64,000 nt of DNA. Origin: Psococerastis gibbosa. Its lineage: Eukaryota; Arthropoda; Insecta; Psocodea; Psocidae. The stretch spans positions 31,715,047 through 31,779,046 of the forward strand of contig OZ020489.1 in NCBI GenBank assembly GCA_963971405.1, written 5' to 3'. Position 1 is the first letter of the stretch. Each line of letters opens with the position of its first letter. The notes beneath the pieces were generated by a model that ran no database searches, was not told the origin of the DNA, and saw only the letters and a list, made by a program, of their open reading frames with translations. A program made the position numbers and the translations under genes. This document shows, in pieces, positions 53,929-63,888 of the stretch.

Positions 53929-54161
53929 CCGGCCACCATACCAAGTTGAATCCAGCCGACCAGAGCAGGTTCAAAGCTGCAGATAACTTGGTCGTGTGCA
54001 CAGTGCCGGTAGGGAAACATGGTAGCACTTGTCCTGGTCACCTCCGAACTAATCGTGTGACTTCACTGTGTTTCTCAAGTGGTTCGGAATCCACTATAAT
54101 CAGGAGGTCCACTGTCCTATGGGCCCACACTGTGGCCTGGGACTGTGTCCAACCAAACTAC
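53929..54161 (+). mobile_element. SINE-G, short form, 9-bp TSD
   Basis: A 233-bp copy between exact TAAGACTAG repeats (53920-53928, 54162-54170). It begins CCGGCCACCATACCAAGTTG and ends CCAACCAAACTAC. GGTTCGGAATCC at 54081-54092 fits a B box inside a small GTGG/CCAC stem. The Pol III origin is an inference. Confidence 0.9.
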
Positions 54162-54170
54162 TAAGACTAG

Positions 54171-55189
54171 AAAGTCTTTTACTGTCTAACCCACGTTTAT
54201 GCGTAAGTATGATGATTGAATGATGTATCAAATAAATGGCCTTTTAATTTTTTAGTGGCATAGTTTAAGTCTTTATTTGGTTAAATTTCCGATTGCCTAT
54301 TGTAATATCATTTCATTGTATTATGTACTATAGGTTAATCATAAAGGTCCAAAATTCACCCAGATGTAAAATAAAGACAATGCCCTTTCTTACGATCTTA
54401 TTCAGTTTCATGGCATAAAAAAGATAAAACTGGTAATTGACGCAGAAAAAAAAATACTTTATGAGTATAGGATTCTATAAAATTGTGTATGAGCTCATCA
54501 AACATTCTTTACATTACGAAAGTTTAATTCCTCCCTTTACACAGCTGGGTTTCAACAGGGTAAAACCGCACTCTACGTCCACTCCCCTATATTTATAAGA
54601 TAAACACAGCAAACAAGATTGTAATTATTAACTAAAACAACCCACGCTACGGCAAACCCAAATATTTTCCTCGCGCAAACATTAAATAAACCACAATGTG
54701 CAGTAACGCTAATTATCAACCCTACAAATCGAAAATTCAAATTAGTCCCAGCAAAACAGCGATAAGGCACAATTGTATGAAGTCAAGGTCAATGGTGTGT
54801 TTAGTGATAATCTCAATGGCGCTGCATAAGAAATAAATACGTCACGTCACAAAGAGGATTAAAAAATAAGTACATGATAGGCCGAAAGTTATGTAAAACG
54901 GACGGTTTGAGCCTTAAAAGGGATTTCAGCAGATTGTTTTGAGGCCTAAGGCCTGGTTTATGCCCAATATATGCAAATCGGACAGAGCCTCTTTTTGTAG
55001 AGAAGTAGAGAATTTTACAGGTAATTTCAATTGTTAGAGCTATTAATAATATCGCATCCCTTAGAAGAAATACGCCCCTAAATTTTGATACATGGTATGT
55101 GGCCGCCACTAAAACGGATACAAACTAGCCACACTTTGGACACCAGCCGTTTTTGTAAATCAAGTTCTATTATTGTGGCCAATCAGTGA
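54171..55189. other. Long stretch without a recognised gene
   Basis: Searched for splice-bounded open segments, tRNA boxes and repeat tips without success. Confidence 0.4.
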
Positions 55190-55625
55190 TACAGGCGGGT
55201 ACATATATTGTATCAAAATCAGCATTTCTGCTAGGGATGTGAAATTTTTTATGGCTCTACTGAGGCTTTCCCCCTCTGACTGTAACATGATGGTAACAGT
55301 CAGTTTTACAGACGGGTACATAGCTTGTATCATAATCAGCATTTCTGCTAGGGATGTGAAATTTTTTATGGCTCTACTGAGGCTTTCCCCCTCTGACTGT
55401 AACATGATGGTAACAGTCAGTTTTACAGACGGGTACATAGCTTGTATCATAATCAGAATTTCTGCTAGGGATGTGAAATTTTTTACGGCTCTACTGAGGC
55501 TTTCCCCCTCTGACAGTAACATGATGGCAACAGTCAGTGTTACAGACGGGTACATAGCTTGTATCAAAATGTACAACAGAATTTATGCTAGGGATGTGAG
55601 AGGGAAACCACCTCTGACTGTATCT
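55190..55625. repeat. Tandem array, 117-bp unit, nearly 4 copies
   Basis: GAAATTTTTTATGGCTCTAC recurs at 55241, 55358 and 55475, spacing 117. Because 117 is 39 codons, both strands carry long open frames (138 and 151 codons) without being genes. Confidence 0.93.
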
Positions 55626-55718
55626 TAGGTGATAAACTGGCTATCTCCCCATTGCTTTTTCAAACGTCCCATCAAAGCGGCCGATTCAATGGGGGAAGCA
55701 GTATTTACAGAATCGACC
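55626..55718. other. Short spacer
   Basis: Nothing recognised. Confidence 0.4.
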
Positions 55719-55790
55719 GGACAGATAGTGTAGATCGTAACATGATGTCCCGTAACCACATGGATCGCAGGTTTGAGTCCCACTCTGTCC
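55719..55790 (+). tRNA. tRNA-like sequence (pseudo-tRNA or SINE head)
   Basis: A 72-base segment has a perfect 7-bp acceptor stem, GGACAGA (55719-55725) with TCTGTCC (55784-55790). The B box is GGTTTGAGTCC. The anticodon-arm region ATGTCCCGTAACCACAT pairs over four bases; the loop could show GTA (Tyr), but position 33 is not T, and the T stem pairs at three of five places. I therefore rate a working tRNA as unlikely. A T run that could stop Pol III lies beyond the hAT insertion at 55988. Confidence 0.45.
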
Positions 55791-55975
55791 AGGGCGGATT
55801 TAATTTATTTTTTGGGGGGTCAGAGGGTCCGGACCCCCCCCCAAAAAAAAAATTAACTTACACTAGATAACAATGGGTTTACAGTTAAAAATTATTATGA
55901 TTTTTAATGTTATAATCCACTGAACCTGCCCGCTGACCCCCCTCCCCCCTAAATTGGAGGCAAAATCCGCCCTTG
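55790..55975. mobile_element. hAT-like MITE, 186 bp, exact TSD
   Basis: Tips CAGGGCGGATTTAATTTA and AAATCCGCCCTTG, with duplicated CACTCTGTC at 55781-55789 and 55976-55984 (eight or nine bases depending on where the tip starts). It lands on the last bases of the tRNA-like sequence. Confidence 0.88.
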
Positions 55976-55984
55976 CACTCTGTC

Positions 55985-56212
55985 CACATTTTTTTACCTC
56001 CAGAGCCACCTCCACAGAATAGGTAACGCTGAGTCATCCAAATGCCCCCTCTGCTTCCAAGGGGAGGGGAACGCCTATCACCTATTCAGCTGCACTGGCA
56101 TTGAGGTAGAAAACCAAACTAAGACGCAGGAGGGATTGGCCCAGCTCTACTATGGGGCAGGGCGTCAAATGGCCTACCAGCCAAGGACGGGCGTTGGCTG
56201 AAGAAGAAGACA
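55985..56212 (+). pseudogene. LINE ORF2 C-terminal fragment
   Basis: Reads SHLHRIGNAESSKCPLCFQG and EGNAYHLFSCTGIEVENQTK, a CxxC-H-C finger typical of the end of Jockey/I-like ORF2, then RQMAYQPRTGVG and a stop. The frame is open from the left edge. A purine tail GAAGAAGAAGA follows. Confidence 0.78.
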
Positions 56213-57250
56213 TTTTTCCCGATGTATTGTTCAGAAGAAGTTTTCTTTCTCAACGTAAGACCATTTAATGACTCTACGAGTATAATATGCCATAAAATAT
56301 GCTAGGAAAAAATTGATGAAACTTAATTTAAGTAAGCTATGAAGGCGAGTACACATTAACTACAACCTTTTTGTTAAGGTTGATTTTTGTTTAGAGATAG
56401 AGATGCGTATCCATCCAGATGATGCAGAGACGGCACTAATAATGTCTGTACTTCAGTTCAGTAAATCTCACAAGTCAACAAAAAGGATTTCAGGGAAAAA
56501 TTCCAACAAGTACATTCATAATTCACTAAAATTATGTAAATATTAAAGTATAGTAGCAAAGAAACATAATGACGCACAGGGAACCGTCAAAAGCCATAAG
56601 GTGTGACCATTCGGTCAACATCTGGGGATTTGCAACCTTCCATGAATAACCATGAACCATTAATTGAAAATGAAATGAAATGAAATGAAATGAAATATAA
56701 TAGGCCATTATTACCACATACAGTACAATATAGATATAAAGGTACAGTATGTGCTCGGCACCGTCAAAAATACAATTAGGTCTACCATGTAGGCTACATA
56801 ATATCAAAACATCAAGTCTAGACTATAAACATTTTGACTATTTATGAGTCAGTAATTTGAAAAAAAAAAAAAAAAAAAAACAATGAGAGAAAAGTCCATA
56901 TCAATAGTTTTAGTTTGACAGAGAAGTCCATATCAATAGTTTTAGTTTGACATTCTAATGTTTAATAGGTTTAACTAAAACTTTTCCCATTGGCTCTTTA
57001 AATTATCAGTGATAAGATTGGACTTAATATTTTGCCAAAAAGACTAGTTTTGATAAAACAGGCGAAAATATTTTGTCGAGTTCCTATATTCAAATTAATA
57101 AATTTACTGATTTCAAAATAATAATTGATTAATGTTAAAATTTTATTTAACATTATATTTAAATAAATTATTTGATATACATGGCATCGCATATGCAACT
57201 GTTATTCATAGGTGTTTGACAACAGACAATAGGCAAGTATGAAGAGAATG
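56213..57250. other. AT-rich stretch with simple repeats
   Basis: (GAAAT)n at 56670-56698, an A run at 56861-56880 and a 33-bp direct duplication (GTCCATATCAATAGTTTTAG) at 56886-56953. The part from about 57125 to 57250 is probably the 3' untranslated region of the LINE that follows on the minus strand (AATAAA near 57147 in complement). Confidence 0.65.
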
Positions 57251-58612
57251 TCAGCAGGGAGGGAGGTTGGTCGCTAGGAATTCATTGACGGAGTAAGGGC
57301 AACAACTCACCAGGAGTCCCTTCACCTTGCTCTTGAAAGCGTTTAGGCTAATATCTTCTCTTTTTAGACCCTGTGGGAGCTTATTAAACAGTCTGGAACC
57401 GAGTTGGAAGGGTCCCTTTAGTACCTTAGAGAGTCTGACTGCTCCCAGGTGAATGTCACCCCTTCTCCGTGTGTGATGGTGGTGAATTTCATAATTTTTA
57501 AGCCCCAGTCCCTCCCTCCTGATATAGATTATCAGTTCTAATATAAATAGAGCAGGGAGAGTGAGGATACCCAAACGAGGGAATAGTGATCGGAATGACA
57601 CACGCTGGTCCAATATTCCTGCCAGAAGTCGCACAGCCTTTTTTTGCAGGCGGAAAGCCCTAGTGCAGTCTGAGGAATTTCCCCATAGGGCTACGCCATA
57701 CGACAGGTGAGATTGCATGAGACTATAGTATATTACCTTTAGAATGTCATTGCCAGCGACAAAGGATAGGTTTCTCATAAGGAACACCGTTGATGAGAGT
57801 TTCCCACATAATATGTCAATATGTCGTCGCCAATTAAGGTTGGAATCGAAGGTGATGCCTAGGAACCGGACGTCAGCCGCTTCGGTAATGTCGAGACCAT
57901 TTGTAGTAAGTACTCTAGGAGTTGGGTGGCCGTGCTTGGTGCAACTTGGGATAATGAGTTCGGTTTTAACCGCGTTGAGGACCAACTTATTCGCTGCGAG
58001 CCACCGGTGAGCTTGCTCAAGAGTCTCACCAGCTCCGGACAAAGCTAACTGGGTATTGGGCAATAGTAGGGTAAGCACAGCGTCGTCCGCGTAGAGTCCC
58101 ACATGGGGTTCCAGGGAGGTAGTTGACATAAAGGAGGCGAACTCGTTTATATAGATAAGGAACAGGGAGGGACCCAGGATACTGCCCTGAGGGACACCTG
58201 TACTGAGAGGGCACCAGTCTGATGACGCCTGGGAGCCGCCAGATCCAATTACTACTTTTTGCTGTCTGTCCTTAAGATAGCTGCTGAACCATTTAAGGGC
58301 TACACCTCTGATGCCTGCCCTTTGCAGTTTTTCCAGAAGTATGCCATGGTCGAGCGTATCAAATGCCTTAGATAGGTCTAAGAGCAGGCTAAGGGGAGCT
58401 TTTCTACAGTCAATGCCATCAAGGATAGTGTTATAAAGCTTGAGGCAGGCGTCGCCAGTAGATTTGCCAGGTAGGAACCCAAACTGGACTGGAGAGAGTA
58501 CCTTATGTTTTTTTAGAAAATCAATAAGTCTCTTATTTACTATTTTTTCTATAATTTTAGATACAGATGGTAAGAGACTAATGGGACGATAACTTTGTAC
58601 CTGATCATCATA
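57251..58612 (-). mobile_element. LINE reverse transcriptase, open 5'-truncated copy
   Basis: The minus strand is open for about 450 codons, the longest frame in the window. In order: SYRPISLLPSVSKIIEKIV (fingers), PVQFGFLPGKSTGDA, the palm motif DLSKAFDTLDH with its catalytic Asp, GVPQGSILGPSLFLIYINEF, the YADD catalytic box (58081-58098), FLGITFDSNLNWRRHI, then SYGVALWGNS and a C-terminus FNKLPQGLKREDISLNAFKS. The endonuclease half is missing; homology stops near 58612. No RNase H domain is seen, which fits CR1, Daphne or similar clades; the exact clade is uncertain. No in-frame stop in the retained part suggests a young insertion. No target duplication was found. Confidence 0.93.
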
Positions 58613-59047
58613 TCAAATATCTTCAGCTACGCTACGTAACCTAATAACCATTGCTAAAGAAAACTGCGTAATTTAAAAAGTGATCCTTGGATAGTACGAT
58701 TATGATAAAGAGCAAAAAAACCGAAAATGGCATAACCCCAATTCCCAAGTCGCAACTCAACAACCAAAAAAAAGCAATAAAGAGACAGTACAAGACGTAC
58801 CTTGAGGCAGCCAAGAAGTTACAGGCACGCAGGAAGAATGGGTGATGAGCGTAGGGAGGTCGGGACAGAACTAAACGCAACAGCGATAAACCACCCTACC
58901 CCATGCCTGTCCTTCTATCTCCTTGCCCCCCCCCCCCTCACAGTTTCCACTTAAAATTCACCTTCACTGCGAAAACCAACACACCAGCATTCACGTTGGC
59001 TATGACGCCAAAAGGCCAGTCCGTAACCCTCTAACTATATCTTTCAT
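58613..59047. other. Non-coding, with one copy of an 85-bp dispersed repeat
   Basis: GACAGTACAAGACGTACCTT, GAGGCAGCCAAGAAGTTACA and GAAGAATGGGTGATGAGCG (58776-58860) recur at 59837-59922. A C run follows each copy within 100 bases. The family is unknown. Confidence 0.7.
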
Positions 59048-59215
59048 GTTGCTGGCGTGGTGGTAGCGTGCTTGTACTTGTGCGCGTCTCTACACGTCAT
59101 GCGATCGGAGACGTGTCGTAACTCAACACAGGTACTAACCTACAGAGGCGCCTGAAGAGGTCAATCGGATACATTCATTGAATTGTTTGTATTCGATTAA
59201 CTTTTAGATAAAATA
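59048..59215 (+). mobile_element. SINE-B, short subfamily
   Basis: GCGTGGTGGTAGCGTGCTTG, GATCGGAGACGTGTCGTAAC and a tail GTATTCGATTAACTTTTAG. Its A-rich tail runs directly into a family P end, as at 40078. Confidence 0.88.
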
Positions 59216-59361
59216 AAAGAACCGGTCTGAGTTTACTCGAACATGCTTTCCAATTTATCAAAATTAGTAGATAGAGAAAATGAGTAATTTCATGGTAAAT
59301 AATTTTCCTATGGTTAAATTTCCGATATCTCGGGGGGGGGAGGGGGGGGTTGTCCACCTGA
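59216..59361 (-). mobile_element. Family P, right-end fragment
   Basis: AAAAGAACCGGTCTGAG through AATGAGTAATTTCATGGTAA to the G run and TTGTCCACCTGACC, then an abrupt end. It is about one sixth of the element. Confidence 0.85.
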
Positions 59362-60416
59362 CCAGCAGCACCTGTGTGGGCAGGGGGATGTGCTCTGATA
59401 TTTATGCTAAGCATCAGAGCATCATCCACTCGCCCACACAGTTGCTGCTGAGTCTCCGAGATACAATCTTAGAAGTCTACACAGTTCCACTGAAGATGTC
59501 GACCGCAGATGTTGACGAAACGTTTGGAAGTACTCTTTCAGAACGACCACGGCCTATCACCCCGGATTCTACTGATTCATGCATTTTGCAACTGAACTAC
59601 ACACCATGGGCATAGCTAAAATTGGATCAAGACCCAAGGATAGGGGGATTGGTTTTCGCGGGTTTAATTGAATTTTTTTTGAATATAAACATTAAAATCT
59701 TATTCATTATATATCTGGTTTAAATTCCCCCCCATTATTTTATATTGACTTTTTTTATTACTAAGCCAACCTAGCGGAGTTAGGGCTTAAATGTTAAAGG
59801 GTGTCAGGCACTCAGGCTTATATTTTGTAAATTCATGAAAGCAACAAAGAGACATTACAAGACGTACTTTGAAGCAGCCAAGAAGTTACGCAGGTATGCA
59901 GGGAAGAATGGATGATAAGCGAAGGGATGATGTTAACTCGTCCAATATTTAGGGGACACGCCCCCCCCCCCCTGTACATTTGTGGCTATGCTAAACAGAA
60001 CTAACATCCTAAACTCTGAAGAATCTTTTAGCAAATCACAATGAAATTCGGTTGGCTTTCAGCAACTGAGCTGCTGATTTTAGCACATGGAAGAACATGA
60101 AAGCAACGCAACTGGTTGGACAATCTTAATCAAAATCTCTGACTTTCCATTACAAGAGAACAATGCGGGTAAATAGTTACACTGAAGGGAAGAGAGGAAA
60201 GCGGGCGGGGGGGGGGGATAACGGTACGAAGGTTCGGCCTTTCTAATTAAATTCATTGGGTGCAAGGCAAATGGGAGCTTGGGCAAACATTTTAAGGTGG
60301 TAAACAGGCCATGACCTCATTTCGAATTAACGAAAACAAGAGAGAAAACTACAATCTAGCTAATATGCTTCATCCTTTCCTCTTTCGTAAAAAAGCGAAC
60401 TTGGAACTGGGGTTAA
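59362..60416. other. Mostly unrecognised, with repeat shreds
   Basis: A SINE-A tail (TTACTAAGCCAACCTAGCGG) lies at 59743-59790, and the second copy of the 85-bp repeat at 59837-59922. A C run is at 59959. No gene seen. Confidence 0.55.
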
Positions 60417-60690
60417 GCGTGTACAGCCCGTAGGAAATTGCCAGCCCGAATTTTAATACTTTTAATTTTTTATTCAATTAACTATTAATTATTAATTAAC
60501 GATATAAATTATTATCGTGTTTATGAAAAAATTACAAATTCGAAAATTAAAAATACCTTATTATATGATGCATGAAGTAGTCCTCTACAACTTTAATAAG
60601 CCAAATCTTTAATAACATGCTTAGTTAATTAAATAAAAAATAAAAATAATTAAATTTCGGGCTGCCAATTTCCTACGGGCTGTACACTCT
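60417..60690. mobile_element. Fold-back element F, variant tips
   Basis: Tips GTGTACAGCCCGTAGGAAAT and ATTTCCTACGGGCTGTACAC differ from F5, but the inner arms (GAAGTAGTCCTCTACAAC, GCCAAATCTTTAATAACATG) are the same family. TTAA lies at 60413-60416; the right edge reads TCAA. Confidence 0.8.
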
Positions 60691-61269
60691 CAAGTACTAG
60701 TACCACAAAATTATCCCACCAATTTAAAAAATAAATTAAATAATTTAATCGCAATAGGCCCTGGTATTTAGCATGCTTAACCGTGTAAAATGCATAATGT
60801 TAAATCGAGAAAAGTAGTCTCGACTGTAAATGGAAACAATGGAAAATTATTTAGAATGAAAATTTAGCGAACCCTGGGGTGCATTTGAGTAAACAGCCTA
60901 GATGCTAAGGCAATCTTCATTCTAATTTGTATTTTTTATTTGTTTATCAGTGGATATTACAGTGTGAGCGATTTTTTTGTTAATTCTGTAGTATTTTTTG
61001 TTATTTTGTTATTTTTTTATTTCTAGTGTAAGAGAGGGCTTTTCAGCTCTAACTCCGCCAGGTTGAGTCGGCTATATAACAAATGTCATTATTAGTATTT
61101 AAATCTTAACGCTACGCTCTTTAGGGCAAGCATTTATTTATTTACTTAAAAAGGTGTGCAATATCGATAATGATCAAATTTGCAAAGTTCCAGGTAGTGT
61201 GAACAATAAGGAATGCCTTATTAAACGTGGAAAATTTTAAACCTACTGATCGTGACCTAAAAACGGGAC
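60691..61269. other. Non-coding, with a SINE-A 3' part
   Basis: GTGTAAGAGAGGGCTTTTCA and CTAACTCCGCCAGGTTG at 61025-61110 are SINE-A body. The rest is AT-rich and unrecognised. Confidence 0.6.
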
Positions 61270-61490
61270 TTACCTGTAATAAATAAATAAGGACTTTTTG
61301 TTCTAATAATAAGCCAACCTAGCGGAGTTAGGGCTATAAAGCCTTCTCTTACACTCAACTAGGAAGGCCCGGGACCGCCTGCTTTACATGCGCTCCGAAG
61401 CATGACCAGTAAATGTAGAAAGCGTAGGACTCGAACCAACAACCTTTCGGGTGAAAGTTAGAGTCCGTACCACGACTCTACTCTACCTTA
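61270..61490 (-). mobile_element. SINE-A, minus strand, full length
   Basis: Complement text CCAACCTAGCGGAGTTAGGG, GGCCCGGGACCGCCTGCTTT, TAGGACTCGAACCAACAACC and CCGTACCACGACTCTACTCT, with an AATAAATAAATA tail at the left. Confidence 0.9.
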
Positions 61491-61824
61491 CCTGTAATAT
61501 TTGAAAACGTTATTACAATTTCCATTCCTATTACCACCCTCGGAAAAGTTTTACTTTCGAGTAACGTATTGATTTTATCTAACCTAGTTTCAAATGATTC
61601 CCGGCAAACAAACCACTAATTCTCTCCACATGCAGCATTCCAAATCCGCAGTTTTATACAAATTGAACTGGAAACATTTATAGATAGCTTTATATGCGAA
61701 CCCACGTAATGGGGATGTATTTAATGTCTGCCTCACTATTATTATTATTATTATTATTTTGTATTCGGGTGTTCAAGATGTTATGCCCAGGAGCATAATT
61801 TCAATTGATGCCAATAGATACTAC

Positions 61825-61964
61825 GGCGGGGATTCCACCAACGTCAATAGTGATAGTAAATGTAGTTTTGACGTGGTAGCAGACATTAAAGACATATTAA
61901 AAATGTCTGCTACCACGTCAAAACTACATTTACTATCACTATTGACGTTGGTGGAATCCCCACC
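61825..61964. mobile_element. Family T simple hairpin MITE, 140 bp
   Basis: An almost perfect palindrome: GGCGGGGATTCCACCAACG, AATGTAGTTTTGACGTGG and TAGCAGACATTAAAGAC at the left, mirrored at the right. The flanking triplets are TAC and TAA. It carries the T arm core without an inner hairpin. Confidence 0.92.
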
Positions 61965-61984
61965 TAATCAGTGGCAGAATTTAG

Positions 61985-62205
61985 GTTAAAAACGGGTCAT
62001 GGCTACTCTCTTCCCCCTTATAGGTGTAGCAGCGGAACCTTTCTGCCCTTTATGCGACACCCGGGAAGAGATGGACAGAAAACCTCTTAAGACGTACCAG
62101 GCTCTTGTCAGTAGCAGAGGTTCACCAGATTATGTGTTGTATTGGGCTGCAAGAAAGCTGATGGCGGAAGCCTAACGCTACGGCGTAATTAAAAATAATA
62201 ATAAT
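61985..62205 (+). pseudogene. LINE ORF2 C-terminal fragment
   Basis: GHGYSLPPYR in one frame, then GVAAEPFCPLCDTREEMDRK and YWAARKLMAEA with a stop. The CPLC finger places it at the end of a Jockey/I-like ORF2. There is one frame change. A (AAT)n tail follows, as is common at LINE 3' ends. Confidence 0.78.
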
Positions 62206-62273
62206 TTCAATTTAAAAATGTCCGGTGGGTGAAGGTGTTAAGTCGCAGTAAAATAGAGTTATACTGTAACATG
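62206..62273. other. Short spacer
   Basis: Nothing recognised. Confidence 0.4.
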
Positions 62274-62345
62274 GCCGTAGCCAAGCCCCCCCCCCCCTTT
62301 GGCTGCAGCTCTACCCCCCCCCCCCCCCCACCGAAACGAACCAAT
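62274..62345. mobile_element. Fold-back element K, one end
   Basis: ATGGCCGTAGCCAAG with two C runs and CACCGAAACGAACC. It matches the right end of K2 in complement. The other end is missing. Confidence 0.65.
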
Positions 62346-62818
62346 TAAATAAGTAATATACAGTATACATTACTGCTGTTAAAATACCACTATTCTATTA
62401 CATTTTGTTTTCTTTCGTTTTATCCATTAGTATTGAAACAACAGGGGAAATTTTGCAAACGAGAGAGGGGGGAGGGCATATGATGAGAAATCTTTAAAAT
62501 ACCGAGAGCGAGGTAAAGTTTTCGACTTGGAGAGGGCTCAGGAAGCTCGGTAAGGACCAAGTCAAATACTCGTATTGGAAGGCATTCCTTGCAGACTATA
62601 AAGCAATAAAGCCTGCTTCCATTGAGCTTTTCCCCATAGGCTTAACCATTAACGGTAAAATAATTTCCAAGAACGAGCTCCATCCAGTCCACAGTATACC
62701 GTAAGAAAGAAAGGGTGGCATTTCCATTGAGCTGTATGCAAAATATACGAACAATCCATGTGCTAGTATGTAGCAAGAAAATATTCTTGCACAGAATTAC
62801 TCCCAGACAATATTTTTG
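62346..62818. other. Non-coding stretch
   Basis: No gene or repeat recognised. Confidence 0.4.
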
Positions 62819-63180
62819 TTAAGAGGATATGCTACGTAGAAAATTGACACCCCAAAATGAAATACTTTTCATTCTTTATTTAATTAACTCAGCAAGTTAT
62901 TATGATTACTTCGTGCATCATATAATCGGGTATTTTTATTTTTCTGTTTTGTAGTTCTTCCAAAAATCCCAGAATACGCGATATTTTAATCCTGTCTGGT
63001 AGTTATGAAAGAACTAAGGTACCAAAAATTTAATATTTCCTATTATAAGACGCATGAAGTAGTCTTCCACAACTTCCATGAGCCAAATCTTTAATGACTG
63101 GCTTTTTTAACTAAATAAAAAAATAAAAGTCAATAAAAACAACAAATTTTTGGGGTGCTCATTATCTACGTAGCATTTCC
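62819..63180. mobile_element. Fold-back element F, copy with TTAA
   Basis: TTAAGAGGATATGCTACGTA at the left and ATCTACGTAGCATTTCC at the right. The centre ACTAAGGTACCAAAAATTTA is as in F3. The right tip lacks the final CTTAA. Confidence 0.82.
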
Positions 63181-63250
63181 TGGAAATAAATACAATTCTG
63201 TCGAGTAGTTTGGCCACAAATTTAGTTACAGTTACTGGGATCTCAAGGAT

Positions 63251-63462
63251 CTCAGGACATGTAGCGTAGTGGTATGGACTCTGACTTTCACCCGAAAGGT
63301 TGTTGGTTCGAGTTCCACACTGGCTACAATTTCTGGCCATGCTTCTGGCGGTCCCTGGCCTTCTTAGTTGAGTGTAAGAGAGGGATTAATAGCCCTAACT
63401 CCGCTAGGTTGGCTTAGTAATAGAAACAATAAAAAGTTCTTATTTATTTATTTATTTCAAAC
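63251..63462 (+). mobile_element. SINE-A
   Basis: TCAGGACATGTAGCGTAGTG, TTGGTTCGAGTTCCACACTG and GTGTAAGAGAGGGATTAATA. A stretch of about 17 bases (AGGGCATGTAAAGCAGG type) is missing, and the tail is (ATTT)n. Confidence 0.9.
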
Positions 63463-63483
63463 GCGTAAATTCTTTGAAATCGA

Positions 63484-63530
63484 ATATTTTGACCATCACA
63501 AAGTTTTCCTAATACTAACGATTTCATGGG
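63484..63530 (-). mobile_element. Family P end fragment
   Basis: ATATTTTGACCATCACAAAG then TTTTCCTAATACTAACG, a decayed P hairpin tip. Confidence 0.55.
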
Positions 63531-63712
63531 AAAGGAAAAAGCTTTCCCACGAACCATGCATATGTTGTAACCGATAAGACCCCATGCGGGAGCTGCTTCT
63601 TTCCAATTTCCATCATAAGTGGCTGGAATGCTGTAAAGTACTATTACAGAAAAATTGAAAGAAGTGAGCTAGCAATCTTTACCGCATCCACCCATTTTAG
63701 CTCCTTCAGCGA

Positions 63713-63888
63713 CCTCGGTGGCAAGGTGGTAGCGTGCTTGTACTTGTGCGAGTCTCTACACACCTTGCGGTCGGAGACGTGTCGCAACTCGACACAAGTA
63801 CCTATTAGGTGACTTAGTGAGGCCATTGAAGAGGTTATTCTGATACATTCATTAAGTTGTTTGTATGTGATTTAACCTTTTTTAAGAA
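63713..63888 (+). mobile_element. SINE-B, long subfamily, full length
   Basis: GGTGGCAAGGTGGTAGCGTG (A-box-like), GTCGGAGACGTGTCGCAACT, ACCTATTAGGTGACTTAGTG and tail GTATGTGATTTAACC with TTTTTTAAG. This is the best long-subfamily reference in the window. Confidence 0.92.

Noticed and set aside
55160-55628. Two long open frames on opposite strands (138 and 151 codons)
   Set aside because: Both are produced by a 117-bp tandem unit whose length is a multiple of three.
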